From Acholeplasmataceae bacterium UBA6235 (GTDB lineage: Bacteria; Bacillota_I; Bacilli_A; Acholeplasmatales; UBA5453), in NCBI GenBank assembly GCA_002441525.1, contig DJWH01000002.1:1-19663 (forward strand): 19,663 nucleotides of DNA. The letters run 5' to 3'. A program made the position numbers and the translations under genes. Positions 1-6,686 of this stretch are shown piece after piece. The notes below the pieces were generated by a model, which saw only the letters and a program-made list of their open reading frames with translations, ran no database searches and was not told the origin of the DNA. The stretch's first letter is position 1. Each line of letters opens with the position of its first letter.

Positions 1-451
1 GTATTTAGTGTTAAAAGAAAAATTATCTGAACCTATACTCTACTTAAGTAAGTACATCGTGGAAAACAAGTCACAATATTATGCTCTTTTGAAAAAATGC
101 AATGAAAATATAGATAACATTAAGGATTTTGTTCTATACATTTTAAAAGGTATTTCTGAAACTTCCATCAATACGATCAATCTTATATTAAGAATCAACC
201 AATCGATAGAGTTAACAAAAGAAATGATGAAAAAACGATTGCCAGATATTTATCGTTATGAGATAGTCGAGCATTTGTTTTCTTACATGTATACCAAAAA
301 TGAGTTCTTCAGAGAAAACTTGAATATCTCTAGAGCAACTGCAACAAAATATCTAAAGTTGCTTGAAAAAGAAGGTTTCATTGTTTCTGAGCAATTAGGA
401 AAAGAAGTTATATATAAAAATGTGCAGTTACTAAACCTCATTAAAGATTAA
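1..451 (+). CDS. Fic-family protein, C-terminal part (5' end outside window)
   Basis: The frame is open to the left edge, so the first bases are internal codons and the apparent GTG at 8 is not the real start. The visible part (about 149 residues) begins with a segment of the type EPILYLSKYI followed by a K-x-x-YY-x-LL stretch, typical of the helical region after the catalytic Fic core in stand-alone Fic proteins. It ends in a winged helix-turn-helix (ISRATATKYLKLLEKEGF, roughly residues 103-120 from the GTG). Fic proteins usually transfer AMP from ATP to target proteins. The HPFxxGNGR catalytic motif would lie upstream of the window, so activity cannot be judged. The family call rests on this C-terminal pattern alone. 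Confidence 0.72.
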   Translation, partial: YLVLKEKLSEPILYLSKYIVENKSQYYALLKKCNENIDNIKDFVLYILKGISETSINTINLILRINQSIELTKEMMKKRLPDIYRYEIVEHLFSYMYTKNEFFRENLNISRATATKYLKLLEKEGFIVSEQLGKEVIYKNVQLLNLIKD

Positions 452-584
452 TATCATAAACAAGTTAGAGAAGAAAATGGGTTATGGTGTATTTTGAAAA
501 GCATATGAATATATGTTTAGAAATGACTTACAGCATAAACGAACAATAGATCATGAGATATTGAAGAACAGTTTATTTTTTTTG

Positions 585-616
585 AAAGACTATTGATGTT
601 CAATGGTCTTTTGTTT
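585..616 (+). terminator. Intrinsic terminator downstream of the Fic gene
   Basis: AGACTATTG (587-595) pairs with CAATGGTCT (601-609), with one G-T wobble and a 5-nt loop. It can be extended by A-T pairs on the outside and is followed by TTTTGTTTTT. It probably ends transcripts entering from the Fic gene, although it lies about 135 bp past that stop codon. Confidence 0.7.
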
Positions 617-786
617 TTATGGTCAAAAGAGGTGATTTGTCTTTTGACGGGACGCTTGAGATTACATGTAAAAACTTCATAGAAATCTGTACTTACAATT
701 TTATGCTTCTCAATCAATTGTATGACTGTTATTCAATTTTTTACTTTTAATAATATTCCACGCTATGTAATGCAGTTAAAAAAATA

Positions 787-795
787 TGTTATACT
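787..795 (+). promoter_or_regulatory. Extended -10 promoter for the membrane protein gene
   Basis: TG at 787-788 and TATACT at 790-795 form an extended -10 box (TGnTATACT). No good -35 is visible at the expected distance, which extended -10 promoters tolerate. It lies about 35 bp upstream of the ATG at 831, and a GGGGGTG ribosome binding site follows near 820. Confidence 0.5.
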
Positions 796-830
796 GAACT
801 AAATTAGTTTATATATATGGGGGTGTCAAG

Positions 831-1415
831 ATGATTCATGAGATTATTTACAATGCTGTTGCGTCAATAATTTTGATTAGTGTTCTCTTTTGTCTATTAT
901 TAATTTTATTCAATACGATTTTGGCATATAAGCACAGGAAATTGTTACAAAAACTAAATAGTGAGGAACGTGCTGAAGAGATAACAAAGATCAAAAGAAA
1001 TCAAAGTAAACGTATTTCTTGGTTAATCAGCAATCGACTTTTATTCAGTTATTTCACTTTTGGGGATTATAAAAAAACAGTCATTAAATCACAAAATATT
1101 AATAATGAACCATTATCGCAAAAACCTGGTGTTGATAGTGTTTTTTTCTCGATATTCATCTTAATCTTCACTTTCCTAATTGTTGGTTCTAGTTTAAAGA
1201 CAGATTTAGTAATGATGCAAATACTAACGAATACCATAAGACTTATAAGCATCGTCATAGGCTTATTCTTGATTTTTCGAAACTTACAAATAAACTATTT
1301 ACAGTTCAAACAAAAAAATAAGTTAATAGCCTTACTTGCCTTGCTTTTTAATGTCTTGTCTGTATGCTATTTTGGCTTTGTTTCATTTTATGCAATAATT
1401 GAAATAGTAGGTTAA
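831..1415 (+). CDS. Four-helix integral membrane protein, unknown function
   Basis: I do not recognise this 194-residue protein. Hydrophobic segments at about residues 8-30, 104-120, 131-150 and 163-192 suggest four transmembrane helices. A basic cytoplasmic-type loop of about 70 residues (roughly 33-103, rich in K, R and E) separates helix 1 from helix 2. The start is ATG at 831, supported by the G-rich Shine-Dalgarno and the extended -10 promoter upstream. It is a single gene: the Fic gene upstream is separated by a terminator, and a weak hairpin with a T-run follows at 1474-1502. No catalytic or binding motif is visible, so no function is proposed. Confidence 0.6.
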   Translation: MIHEIIYNAVASIILISVLFCLLLILFNTILAYKHRKLLQKLNSEERAEEITKIKRNQSKRISWLISNRLLFSYFTFGDYKKTVIKSQNINNEPLSQKPGVDSVFFSIFILIFTFLIVGSSLKTDLVMMQILTNTIRLISIVIGLFLIFRNLQINYLQFKQKNKLIALLALLFNVLSVCYFGFVSFYAIIEIVG

Positions 1416-1473
1416 AAAAATGTTTCAACTACCATAAAGTGGATGCAATAACTAAGAATTGTTTACTTTATTC

Positions 1474-1503
1474 AAATCACCTGATAATATCTAGTGATTT
1501 TTG
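1474..1503 (+). terminator. Weak intrinsic terminator after the membrane protein gene
   Basis: AAATCAC (1474-1480) pairs with GTGATTT (1494-1500) around a 13-nt loop, and the 3' arm runs into a five-T tract. The stem is short and AT-rich, so the call is tentative. Confidence 0.4.
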
Positions 1504-1715
1504 AAATTATAGAAGTTGTTTTTGATGGCTTTGTTAGGACGTAAATAGTGATGAATATATGTATAATATTCGGGTCCTCTTTTCGGCACCATTTTTATAC
1601 ATATTTTTTGCCATATAAATGGCTTAACTGAGCCAAAAAGACGATTAAAAATAATCGATTTAATAGATAAATAAACGAATAAATATAACAAAAATTTTCG
1701 TTTGATCTGTTTTTT

Positions 1716-1725
1716 CCCTAGAAGT
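1716..1725 (+). repeat. Arm of a 10-bp inverted repeat (partner 1877-1886)
   Basis: CCCTAGAAGT here is the exact reverse complement of ACTTCTAGGG at 1877-1886. After the 10-bp core both arms, read inward, reach a TTTTTTAGG after a gap of different length (6 versus 15 nt), so the inverted match is longer but imperfect. The two arms enclose about 150 bp. Confidence 0.55.
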
Positions 1726-1870
1726 ACTGGGGTCTAGTAATTTTTTAGGCAAAAATAATACTGATGGATTGTTTGAAGAAAAATACATGTTTGGCTTCAT
1801 AAAGCCCTCAAAATGATAAAAAGATGTAGGTTAATCACGAAAACCTTACTGACACCAGAAACCTAAAAAA

Positions 1871-1888
1871 CCATGAACTTCTAGGGTG
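1871..1888 (-). repeat. Copy 1 of an 18-bp direct repeat that includes the inverted-repeat core
   Basis: CCATGAACTTCTAGGGTG matches the 18 bases at 1918-1935 at 15 of 18 positions, with start points 47 bp apart. It contains the ACTTCTAGGG arm (1877-1886) that pairs with 1716-1725. Confidence 0.5.
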
Positions 1889-1917
1889 AAAAGGGGTGAG
1901 TTGAATTTTGATCGAAC

Positions 1918-1935
1918 CCATGGAATTCTAGGGTC
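1918..1935 (-). repeat. Copy 2 of the 18-bp direct repeat
   Basis: CCATGGAATTCTAGGGTC is the second copy of the repeat at 1871-1888, differing at three positions. With the inverted copy at 1716 it makes three related CTAGGG-containing sites within 220 bp. Confidence 0.5.
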
Positions 1936-1990
1936 TCCACCTCCATAAACACTGGCGTTACTGGCGTCAGTGGAGTTAAAACTTGCTCAT

Positions 1991-2355
1991 TTAAATTTTA
2001 AATAGATGAGTAATAGCTTTCAATAATTGAGCAACTACGTGTTTCTCACTCATTAATAAATAAAAACTTTCTGAGTACGTAAGAACATTATTTGATGATA
2101 CATACCACAAGAGTGTAAAAAGATCCATCAATGATGAGTTTTGAAGATAACCTAATTCATCTAGCAATATCAACCTTTTTGTATTTATCATCTCGTCACC
2201 ATAAATCCGATTCATAATGACACCAAGCATTTGATGTGGCGACATATTTCTTAGAAGCACTTCGCCTATTCTATCAACATCGTTAAGAAAAGTTCGAAAA
2301 TATTTATCACTACGAGAGAAAGTAATCGTGTCCGTAAAGTAATCTAGATATCTTT
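1991..2355 (-). pseudogene. Fragment of unknown protein, possibly the frameshifted tail of the LRR gene
   Basis: On the minus strand an open frame runs from a stop just upstream of about 2355 to a stop at 1991, about 118 codons. It has no ATG near its beginning; the first usable start is a GTG at 2260. It reads as helical sequence, with a segment such as NTKRLILLDELGYLQNSS near the middle, and does not match a family I know. It begins exactly where the upstream LRR frame ends at 2344-2346 but in a different frame. It may therefore be the C-terminal part of the same original protein after a one-base indel, or an unrelated remnant. Confidence 0.4.
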
Positions 2356-3051
2356 AGTACATATAATTGCGAATGAGCGATAGATAAAGTTTGGATCGTT
2401 TTCACAATTTTGATTGTTTGAATTGTTATCTATAAAAATTTTAGAGATTTTATGATTTTCAAAGTCAAACAATTGAATGCCATTTTTGTCATAAAGTGAT
2501 CCATTGCTGGCATAGAAATTTTTGTTATCGTTATGCACAGTAATGTTTTTTTAATTGAGACAGTATAATAATCCTATCTCATCGATTTTTTCCAAATGCA
2601 TATTTATTACAACAGAAAAAACAAACGCAAATTTAGGAAATGCCCCATTGTTTATACTCTTTAAATTATCGAGCATAATAAATGGATCTCCTGTTTTCAT
2701 GCGAGGGAAGGTAATTAAGATTTCTTTCTTTTTATCATATAGTACTCCATCTTGTGAACCATATATAGAGTTTTTTTGGTCAACAATAATTTCATTTAGA
2801 AATGTGCTTTGAAGGAAAGCGTTTTGATCGATTTGAATCACACTTTCAGGAATATGGATTCTCTTAATCTTTGAGAATACGAATACTCGCTTCTTGATTA
2901 ATTTTACTGTGTTTGGAATTTTTACCGTTTCAAGATGAAGGCAATAAGCAAAAGCTCCTTCCTCAATTATTTCAACACCATATGGAATTTTTATCCGTTT
3001 TGCAGTTGGATTGCAACCTATAAGAGTTTTTTTATCTTGCGACAACTCCAA
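2344..3051 (-). pseudogene. BspA-like leucine-rich-repeat gene broken by an in-frame TAA
   Basis: The minus strand encodes BspA/LRR_5-type repeats with the pattern I-P-x-x-V-x-x-I-x-x-x-A-F, for example IPYGVEIIEEGAF and IPESVIQIDQNAF. Between them lie the island segments typical of this family, such as SQDGVLYDKKKEILITFPR. The frame stops at TAA 2551-2553 and continues in the same frame with KNITVHNDNKNFYASNGSLYDK, which is again the canonical island. A single TTA (Leu) to TAA change explains the break. The 5' end is also weak: the only start is TTG at 3051 without a good ribosome binding site, and there is no signal peptide, so the original N-terminus may be missing. Intact family members are usually cell-surface proteins. 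Confidence 0.75.
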
Positions 3052-3082
3052 TGAGTAATTGAACTGATACCAAAAACCTGTA

Positions 3083-3098
3083 CTTAGTGCAAACTAAG
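3083..3098 (+). other. GCAA tetraloop hairpin upstream of a consensus Shine-Dalgarno
   Basis: CTTAGT (3083-3088) and ACTAAG (3093-3098) form a perfect 6-bp stem closed by the stable GCAA tetraloop. Nine bases later lies AGGAGG (3107-3112), then ATG at 3119 opening an 8-codon frame that ends in TGA at 3143-3145. This looks like a leader or the remnant start of a lost gene. It lies upstream of the fruR promoter and is not part of the main fru transcript. Confidence 0.35.
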
Positions 3099-3140
3099 AT
3101 ATATGCAGGAGGCATCAGATGAAAGATAAAAAAGAAAAAG

Positions 3141-3170
3141 ATTGAAAAAGATTGACAAAGTTTGGAAAAA
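3141..3170 (+). promoter_or_regulatory. Tandem 10-bp repeats, likely FruR operator
   Basis: Three consecutive 10-mers are related: ATTGAAAAAG (3141-3150), ATTGACAAAG (3151-3160) and the weaker TTTGGAAAAA (3161-3170). A partial unit GAAAAAG precedes them at 3134-3140. The 10-bp period puts each copy on the same face of the helix, and the repeats cover the -35 box and spacer of the fruR promoter. DeoR-family repressors commonly bind direct repeats overlapping their own promoter, so autorepression by FruR is the natural reading. Binding itself is inferred. Confidence 0.5.
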
Positions 3171-3179
3171 TGCTATAAT
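3152..3179 (+). promoter_or_regulatory. Promoter of the fru-pts operon
   Basis: A perfect -35 TTGACA (3152-3157), a 16-bp spacer and a perfect -10 TATAAT (3174-3179) preceded by TGC give an extended, near-consensus sigma-A promoter. Transcription should start near 3186. This places the promoter inside the longest possible reading frame of fruR (TTG at 3162) and therefore selects ATG 3213 as the true start. Confidence 0.85.
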
Positions 3180-3184
3180 AACTA

Positions 3185-3198
3185 TGAAAACACTTACA
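3185..3198 (+). promoter_or_regulatory. cre-like catabolite-repression site at the transcription start
   Basis: TGAAAACACTTACA matches the classical CcpA operator consensus TGWAANCGNTNWCA at 13 of 14 positions; only the central G of CG is an A. It lies immediately downstream of the -10 box, where CcpA bound with Ser-phosphorylated HPr would block initiation. No CcpA or HPr kinase gene is in the window, so control is inferred. Confidence 0.45.
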
Positions 3199-3212
3199 AG
3201 AAGGATTTTACT

Positions 3213-3914
3213 ATGCAAAAAAGCAAACGTCAAAACTTAATCTATGAATATGTGAAAAAGCATAAAGATGTTCAAATTGCGGATATTGCAGTTGCAGTAG
3301 AAGCTAGTCCATCTACTATCCGAAGGGACGTCAAAGAACTAGCACAAAAAGGGCTAGTCGTTGAACTTTACGGTAGTGTAGTGCTTGAAAGTCAAAACGA
3401 AGTGGATATAGAAACCAACCAGCGTGCCAAAATGCATTTAGAAGAAAAACAAGCAATTGGCAAAATTGCTGCACAACATATTACTAAAAATCAATTTATT
3501 TATGTGGACGCAGGTACCACAACTATCGAAATGATTCCCTATATCCATTGTGAACATTGTGTATTCGTAACCAATGGTTTGGATATTGCATTAGCACTTA
3601 CTCGAAGGGGTTATGAAGTGCAAATATTGGGCGGATTTATTAAACCAGTAACCGAAGCGATCGTCGGTGAATTTGCACTAGAATACCTCGCTCAATTACA
3701 CTTTGATCTTGCTTTTATTGGCGCGAATGGTGTGAGTGAATTAGGATTTAGTACACCAGACCACAAAGAAGGTCTACTTAAAAAAAGAGTCATTCAAAAT
3801 GCTAGACAAAGCTATATATTAGCAGACACCTCAAAAGAGAATAAGACAACATCCTTTATTTTCGGTAAAAAAGAAGAAGCGATTTGGATCCATGAAAAAG
3901 GAGAAGTTTTATGA
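3213..3914 (+). CDS. fruR: DeoR-family transcriptional repressor of the fructose operon
   Basis: A 233-residue DeoR-family regulator. The N-terminus carries a helix-turn-helix with the family signature (SPSTIRRDVKELAQKGLV, about residues 33-50). The remainder is a DeoR sensor domain with the sugar-phosphate-site pattern YVDAGTTTIE, then VTNGLDIALAL and a GANGVS segment. The expected effector is fructose-1-phosphate, the product of the encoded PTS and substrate of FruK. ATG 3213 is chosen because GAAGGA lies 8-9 nt upstream and the promoter overlaps any earlier start. The stop overlaps the fruK start (ATGA at 3911-3914), indicating translational coupling. It likely represses its own operon through the tandem repeats at 3141-3170. 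Confidence 0.88.
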   Translation: MQKSKRQNLIYEYVKKHKDVQIADIAVAVEASPSTIRRDVKELAQKGLVVELYGSVVLESQNEVDIETNQRAKMHLEEKQAIGKIAAQHITKNQFIYVDAGTTTIEMIPYIHCEHCVFVTNGLDIALALTRRGYEVQILGGFIKPVTEAIVGEFALEYLAQLHFDLAFIGANGVSELGFSTPDHKEGLLKKRVIQNARQSYILADTSKENKTTSFIFGKKEEAIWIHEKGEVL

Positions 3915-4828
3915 TTTATACATGCACCTTAAATCCAGCAATTGACTATAAAATCAAAATTGATCAGCTCAATCTCAATGAACTCAATCGTTTTAAGGAT
4001 GGCAAATTTTATGTAGGTGGAAAGGGTATCAATGTTTCGATTGGATTAAAACATTTAGGAACATCCAGTATCGTAACGGGCTTTCTAGGTGGTTTAACAG
4101 GCAATCATATCAAAGAGGAAATCCATAAGAATCATAAGCTAGGTACAAAGTTCATCATGACTAATACACTCACTAGAGTGAATGTTAAAGTACTGATTGC
4201 AGATAAGGAAACAGAGATCAATCACGATGGCGAACCCATCGAGAGTATTTATATCGACCGATTATTAAACTTAGTCAATAATTTAAAATCCAGTGATCTT
4301 TTGGTTTGTGGAGGTTCTACTGCAAAAGGGCATCCCAACTTATATGAAAAGATTGCGAAAATATGTTATTCACATCAAGTACCATTTATTATGGATACAC
4401 CAGGCAATTATATTGATCAATTCATACAGTATCATCCATTATTAATGAAACCAAATTTATTTGAGCTAGAAACCTATTTAGGCAAATCATTAGATACAAG
4501 GGATGAAAAAATCAAAGCATGTCAATACCTAATTGAAAAAGGTGCAATAAATGTCATCTTATCTTTAGGCAGTCAAGGTTCATTGTTTGTGAATAAAGAT
4601 ATCATACTAGAAGCGCCACACATCGATAAAAAAGTCAATAATACAGTTGGTGCAGGGGACTCAATGGTAGCTGGATTTACACATGCTTATAAAGCAAAAC
4701 AATCCATCCTCAATTGTTATAAATCTGCAGTTGCTGGTGCGAGCGCAACTACATTTGGAAGGTATCTATTAGATGAGCTTATGTATCAAGAAATATTAAC
4801 ATCAATCACGATCAAGGAGATAAAATGA
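3911..4828 (+). CDS. fruK: 1-phosphofructokinase
   Basis: A 305-residue PfkB/ribokinase-family sugar kinase. It phosphorylates fructose-1-phosphate, delivered by the PTS, to fructose-1,6-bisphosphate with ATP in the cytoplasm, feeding glycolysis. Visible signatures are TLNPAID near the N-terminus (residues 6-12), the substrate-binding GGKGINVS (36-43) and the ATP-site/anion-hole motif GAGDSM (247-252) with catalytic Asp250. Length is normal for the family. It overlaps fruR by 4 bp upstream and the IIA gene by 4 bp (ATGA at 4825), so the three are tightly coupled. The related 6-phosphotagatose kinase is the main alternative, but the fructose PTS context favours FruK. Confidence 0.93.
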   Translation: MIYTCTLNPAIDYKIKIDQLNLNELNRFKDGKFYVGGKGINVSIGLKHLGTSSIVTGFLGGLTGNHIKEEIHKNHKLGTKFIMTNTLTRVNVKVLIADKETEINHDGEPIESIYIDRLLNLVNNLKSSDLLVCGGSTAKGHPNLYEKIAKICYSHQVPFIMDTPGNYIDQFIQYHPLLMKPNLFELETYLGKSLDTRDEKIKACQYLIEKGAINVILSLGSQGSLFVNKDIILEAPHIDKKVNNTVGAGDSMVAGFTHAYKAKQSILNCYKSAVAGASATTFGRYLLDELMYQEILTSITIKEIK

Positions 4829-5289
4829 AAATTTTAGAACTCATTAATGAAAATTTGATTTCACTAGACTTACAGTCTACTACTAAAGAAAAAGTAGTCG
4901 ATGAACTTGCTTTATTATTGTTTCAAAACGGTCTGGTAACGGACAAGGATTTATTGGTAAATGAAGTAATGAAAAGGGAGAGACATTCCTCTACGGGTAT
5001 AGGATTTGGCATTGCCATCCCACATGCAAAAAGTAGCATTGTCAAAAAACCTTCACTTGTATTTGGAAAAAGCAAACAAGGTGTGGATTATGAATCTATG
5101 GATGATGAACCAGCTTATATATTCTTTTTGATTGCTGTTCCTGAAACCAGTCTTGATTTACACTTAAAAACGCTAGCTACTTTATCTAGAAAATTGATCG
5201 ATGATGAATTTAGAGAATCATTATTGCACGCAACGACTAAAAAAGAAGTACTTACACTATTGAAAAAAGTAGATAAGGAGAATAAATAA
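4825..5289 (+). CDS. Fructose-type PTS enzyme IIA component
   Basis: A 154-residue PTS EIIA of the mannitol/fructose class. It accepts phosphate from phospho-HPr and passes it to IIB. The family core is present: RERHSSTGIGFGIAIPHAKS, in which His67 of the PHA motif is the expected phosphorylation site and His54 the second conserved histidine. It is a stand-alone domain. In many Firmicutes IIA is fused to IIB and IIC in one FruA polypeptide, whereas here the three are separate genes. It starts inside the end of fruK and is followed after 1 nt by the IIB gene, whose ribosome binding site (AAGGAG, 5275-5280) lies within its last codons. Confidence 0.9.
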   Translation: MKILELINENLISLDLQSTTKEKVVDELALLLFQNGLVTDKDLLVNEVMKRERHSSTGIGFGIAIPHAKSSIVKKPSLVFGKSKQGVDYESMDDEPAYIFFLIAVPETSLDLHLKTLATLSRKLIDDEFRESLLHATTKKEVLTLLKKVDKENK

Positions 5290-5290
5290 T

Positions 5291-5620
5291 ATGCAAAAGA
5301 TTGTCGCAGTAACCGCATGCCCAACTGGGATTGCACACACATACATGGCAGCTGAAATGTTGGAAAAAGCTGGTAAAAAATTAGGGGTGAAAGTGATTGT
5401 TGAAACCAATGGTTCTGTTGGTGTCGAAAATAGGCTTAAACCACAGGATATTTTAGAATCGGTAGCAGTCATTATCGCTGCAGATGCAAGAGTCGAAATG
5501 AAGCGTTTTGATGGCAAACCTTTAATCGAAGTAAGTGTATCTCAAGGCATCAAGAATGCGACTAAATTGATTCAGGATGCATTAGAAAATAAATATAGTG
5601 TTTACAGTCATGCCAAATAA
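5291..5620 (+). CDS. Fructose-type PTS enzyme IIB component
   Basis: A 109-residue PTS EIIB of the fructose family. It carries phosphate from IIA to the sugar as it passes through IIC. The active-site loop TACPTGIAHTYMAAE is intact with phospho-cysteine Cys10. Length equals a single IIB domain, confirming that it is not a fragment of a fused FruA. It starts 1 nt after the IIA stop, with AAGGAG 10 nt upstream of the ATG. A 32-nt gap with its own AAGGAG leads to the IIC gene. Confidence 0.92.
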   Translation: MQKIVAVTACPTGIAHTYMAAEMLEKAGKKLGVKVIVETNGSVGVENRLKPQDILESVAVIIAADARVEMKRFDGKPLIEVSVSQGIKNATKLIQDALENKYSVYSHAK

Positions 5621-5652
5621 GGTTGACTTTAAAGTAAAACAAGGAGAGAAAG

Positions 5653-6684
5653 ATGAAAAAGAACAGTATTTACAAGAATTTGATGAGCGGTGTTTCTCAG
5701 ATGATTCCATTCGTAGTTGCTGGTGGTATCTTAATTGCTTTAGCATTCATTTTTGATGCGAGCAATGCAGGTGCAGCTAACTATGGTTGGGGTAATGACA
5801 TCGCTGCATGGTTTGGCGATACAGGTAAAGTAGCGTTTGGCTTTATGTTACCTGTACTAGCAGGTTTTATCGCGTATGCAATCGCAGATAGACCTGGTTT
5901 CGTTCCTGGGTTTGTTGCAGGGGCACTTGCTTCTTCTGGTGGGTCTGGTTTCCTAGGCGCATTGGTTGGTGGTTTCGCAGCTGGTTACTTAGTAGAATTA
6001 CTTAAGCAAGTATTCAGTTTCTTACCAAGATCATTTAATGGTATTAAGCCAGTTCTTATTTACCCATTATTTGGTACATTCTTAGCTGCATTAGCTATGT
6101 TAGGTGTCAACTATATCGTGACCCCTATTACCGATGGATTGCAAGGTTTCTTAACAAACTTGGATGGCACCTCTGCAATTCTAGTAGGTTTAATTGCTGG
6201 TGGTATGATGGCAGTCGATATGGGTGGTCCAATCAATAAAGCCGCTTATGTCGTTGGGGTTGCATCTATTGCTGGTGGTGTTTCTTCAACACTCATGGCA
6301 GCAGTTATGGCTGGTGGTATGACACCTCCGCTTGGTATTGCACTTGCTACAGTATTATTCAAAAACAAATTCAACAAACAACAAATTGAAGCAGGTAAAA
6401 CTAACTGGGTTATGGGATTATCCTTTATTACAGAAGGCGCAATTCCATTTGCAGCAGCAAATCCTAAAGCAGTATTACCTTCAATCATTGCTGGTTCTGC
6501 ATTAGCAGGAGCAGTATCCGCATTGTTTGGCGCAGCAGTTCCTGCACCACATGGTGGATTATTTGTTATTTTCGTTATGACCAATTGGTGGGGTTTCCTA
6601 TTAGCATTGATCGCAGGTACAGTCTTAACTGCTTTCTTACTCAAGGTTTTATTACCAGAAGCTAAAGAAGTAGAAGAAGAATAA
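5653..6684 (+). CDS. Fructose-type PTS enzyme IIC permease
   Basis: A 343-residue membrane permease of the PTS fructose family that transports the sugar while IIB phosphorylates it, normally to fructose-1-phosphate. It is very hydrophobic and Gly/Ala-rich, with about 8-10 membrane segments. Typical family segments are IADRPGFVPG (residues 77-86), a GGP segment near 195, and FITEGAIPFAAANP from residue 258. It ends in an acidic cytoplasmic tail. Length is normal for a stand-alone IIC. ATG 5653 has AAGGAG 8 nt upstream. ptsH starts 2 nt after its stop. Given the neighbouring fruK, fructose is the likely substrate. Confidence 0.92.
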   Translation: MKKNSIYKNLMSGVSQMIPFVVAGGILIALAFIFDASNAGAANYGWGNDIAAWFGDTGKVAFGFMLPVLAGFIAYAIADRPGFVPGFVAGALASSGGSGFLGALVGGFAAGYLVELLKQVFSFLPRSFNGIKPVLIYPLFGTFLAALAMLGVNYIVTPITDGLQGFLTNLDGTSAILVGLIAGGMMAVDMGGPINKAAYVVGVASIAGGVSSTLMAAVMAGGMTPPLGIALATVLFKNKFNKQQIEAGKTNWVMGLSFITEGAIPFAAANPKAVLPSIIAGSALAGAVSALFGAAVPAPHGGLFVIFVMTNWWGFLLALIAGTVLTAFLLKVLLPEAKEVEEE

Positions 6685-6686
6685 TT

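Larger units (their letters stand above)
452..830. other. Intergenic stretch, no supported gene
   Basis: AT-rich spacer between the Fic gene and the membrane protein. It contains a good intrinsic terminator hairpin (585-616) and an extended -10 promoter (787-795), described separately. Short frames exist on both strands, for example a 43-codon plus-strand frame from 619 and a 66-codon minus-strand frame over 517-717. None has a convincing ribosome binding site or a recognisable motif, and the minus-strand frame runs through the terminator hairpin. I see no tRNA or other RNA gene. Confidence 0.5.
1416..1990. other. Gene-poor AT-rich region with dispersed short repeats; possible decayed element
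   Basis: No convincing gene is found in these 575 bases. A 66-codon minus-strand frame (1491-1691, extending upstream to a stop near 1735) reads sensibly but has no ribosome binding site and no motif that I recognise. The remainder holds related CCCTAGAA-type repeats at 1716-1725, 1871-1888 and 1918-1935, plus a CACTGGCGTTACTGGCGTCAGTGG-like doubling around 1950-1973. The mixture looks like the residue of a lost gene or mobile element, but no transposase sequence can be named. Confidence 0.4.

Noticed and set aside
517..717. 66-codon minus-strand frame
   Set aside because: Runs through a clear plus-strand terminator hairpin and shows no motif or ribosome binding site.
1491..1735. Minus-strand frame as a transposase remnant
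   Set aside because: It reads plausibly as protein but contains no recognisable DDE or other transposase motif, so no identity is claimed.
2555..2812. 85-codon plus-strand frame
   Set aside because: Antisense to the LRR repeats of the broken minus-strand gene.
3131..3170. CRISPR or simple-repeat reading of the 10-bp tandem units
   Set aside because: Only about three short units with no spacers, placed on a promoter; an operator explains them better.
3162..3212. Earlier TTG start for fruR
   Set aside because: The -35/-10 promoter (3152-3179) and predicted transcription start lie at or after this codon; ATG 3213 has a proper Shine-Dalgarno.
3912..3914. Mycoplasma-type code (TGA as Trp)
   Set aside because: TGA ends fruR and fruK at ATGA overlaps that fit perfectly, and Trp codons in conserved positions are TGG.
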